Source: Gammaproteobacteria bacterium
GTDB taxonomy: Bacteria > Pseudomonadota > Gammaproteobacteria > Chromatiales > Chromatiaceae
Assembly (NCBI GenBank): GCA_020630035.1
Contig: JAHDCB010000117.1
Location: forward strand, 1 to 5,379
Direction of reading: 5' to 3'
DNA: 5,379 nucleotides
The notes under the pieces are model-generated. The model saw nothing but the letters and a program-made list of their open reading frames with translations, was not told where the DNA came from and did no database searches. Position 1 is the stretch's first letter. Each line of letters opens with the position of its first letter. Of the stretch, positions 4,475 through 5,379 are shown piece after piece. The position numbers and the translations under genes were made by a program.

Positions 4475-5379
4475 CTTTAAGCTGCAACTCGCGGTCGGCA
4501 TCAAAGACCTGTACAGCCAAGGCGCTGAACAGGTGCAACGTGCGACAGATGACCTGCGTGAGCATCACGAGCGTTTGAAAAAGAGCCTGGATGATGTGGG
4601 GGCGTTTGAGCAGAGCGATGCGGCACTACTGAAGCTGACTGAGAAGCAGGCGAAGTTGCAGAAGCAGTATGATGCGGGCGAGGATCAGCAGAAGAAGCTG
4701 CTGGCACAGCGGAAAGAACTGATTGAGAAACAGAAGGCCGGCCAGAAGCTGACGGAAGCGGAAGAGCGGCAACTGAAGTTACTTAATGCGCAGATAAAGC
4801 GTTCCGGAGAATCACAGGGCCAACTGCGGGATGAGCTGGATCATGTGACACGCCAGGCACGCGAACAGGAACGCGCATTTGACCGGCTGGGGACTTCGTT
4901 AAAAAAGGCCGGCGTGGATACCAAGGAACTGCGTCAGGAGCAACAGCGGCTGGAAAAAGAGCTGGAGCAGACCCGGGCAGATGCCGGTGATGCATCGCGC
5001 TGGGAAAGCGCGCGGAACGTGGCGTCGGGCGGGATACTGGCCGGTGCTGCGGGCCTGGCGGGGTTTCTGAGTGGCGATATCGTGGAGTGGGATCGTGCGA
5101 TCCGGCATCTGGCGGCTGGCATTGACGTACCAGTCTCCCGGGTGAAGGCGTGGGAAAAACAGATGCGCGCGGCGGTGAGCAGCCTGAACGGCGCGACGAC
5201 ACCGGAGGGGTTTGCGACCACGACACGCGCCATGATGCAGCAAATGCGGCTGACCGGTCAGGAGGCCATTGCAGCCAGCAATAAGGTGCATCAATTATTC
5301 AGTGTGCATCCGGAACAGGCACCGGACGAAGTGATCCGGGCAGCGACCCAGGCACAGGTCGCCTGGGGTACCGAGACGG
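4461..5379 (+). CDS. T: Tail tape measure protein (gpT-like), 3' end missing
   Basis: The reading frame stays open from ATG 4461 to the edge of the window (306 codons), so the C-terminus is cut off. Tape measure proteins set tail length and pass through the tail tube. The N-terminus (D-D-F-K-L-Q-L-A-V-G-I-K-D-L) resembles the start of P2 gpT. Residues 15-180 are a long Gln/Lys/Glu-rich coiled coil, including L-G-T-S-L-K-K-A-G-V-D-T-K-E-L-R, close to the L-x-x-A-G-I-D-T-x-x-L signature in gpT-type proteins. A hydrophobic Gly/Ala segment (187-203, from V-A-S-G-G-I-L-A-G) follows, then a helical domain with S-R-V-K-A-W-E-K-Q-M-R. The start lies in the end of the -1 frameshift extension, so translation is probably coupled. 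The upstream GGA is a weak ribosome site. Confidence 0.87.
   Translation, partial: MTTDDFKLQLAVGIKDLYSQGAEQVQRATDDLREHHERLKKSLDDVGAFEQSDAALLKLTEKQAKLQKQYDAGEDQQKKLLAQRKELIEKQKAGQKLTEAEERQLKLLNAQIKRSGESQGQLRDELDHVTRQAREQERAFDRLGTSLKKAGVDTKELRQEQQRLEKELEQTRADAGDASRWESARNVASGGILAGAAGLAGFLSGDIVEWDRAIRHLAAGIDVPVSRVKAWEKQMRAAVSSLNGATTPEGFATTTRAMMQQMRLTGQEAIAASNKVHQLFSVHPEQAPDEVIRAATQAQVAWGTET

Noticed and set aside
4783..5294. Several overlapping minus-strand frames opposite the tape measure gene
   Set aside because: They are rich in Pro, Arg, His and Ser, as expected for the reverse of a Gln/Lys/Glu-rich coiled coil, and lie opposite a frame open for 306 codons.

Overview
The window is part of the tail region of a P2-like contractile-tailed phage or prophage (Myoviridae morphotype), most likely from a gammaproteobacterium. 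Evidence for this is the set of P2 counterparts: gpI, a gpH-type fibre N-terminus, gpE/gpE' and gpT. The host cannot be named from this sequence. There is no integrase, repressor, capsid gene or host gene here, so prophage versus free phage is open.

Right part, plus strand (4017-5379): a tail assembly chaperone (gpE-like) whose last third is replaced in a -1 frame, giving a gpE'-like extension that overlaps the start of a large coiled-coil tape measure protein (gpT-like). The tape measure gene runs off the right edge. A G-run plus hairpin at 4331-4372 looks like the programmed -1 frameshift site.

Middle, minus strand, transcribed right to left from 3912: baseplate protein gpI, a short gpH-like fibre base, a separate distal fibre protein with a coiled-coil stalk and a receptor-binding-like head (TTG start), then a probable fibre chaperone. 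These four are chained by 4-nt start/stop overlaps. An AT-rich block (about 1830-2520) covers the distal fibre head and the N-terminal part of the chaperone-like gene. This looks like an exchanged host-specificity cassette.

Left part, minus strand: a DUF1353-like gene broken by a frameshift, a 3TM-type holin and a DUF3850 (ASCH/PUA-like) protein, the last two each starting three bases after the preceding stop. Positions 1-263 hold no gene I can support, but carry several stem-loops and short repeats.

The most unusual large-scale feature is that gpI and the fibres face away from gpE and gpT. In P2 they lie in one direction, with sheath and tube genes (FI, FII) between them. Here only about 104 bases separate the two divergent blocks.
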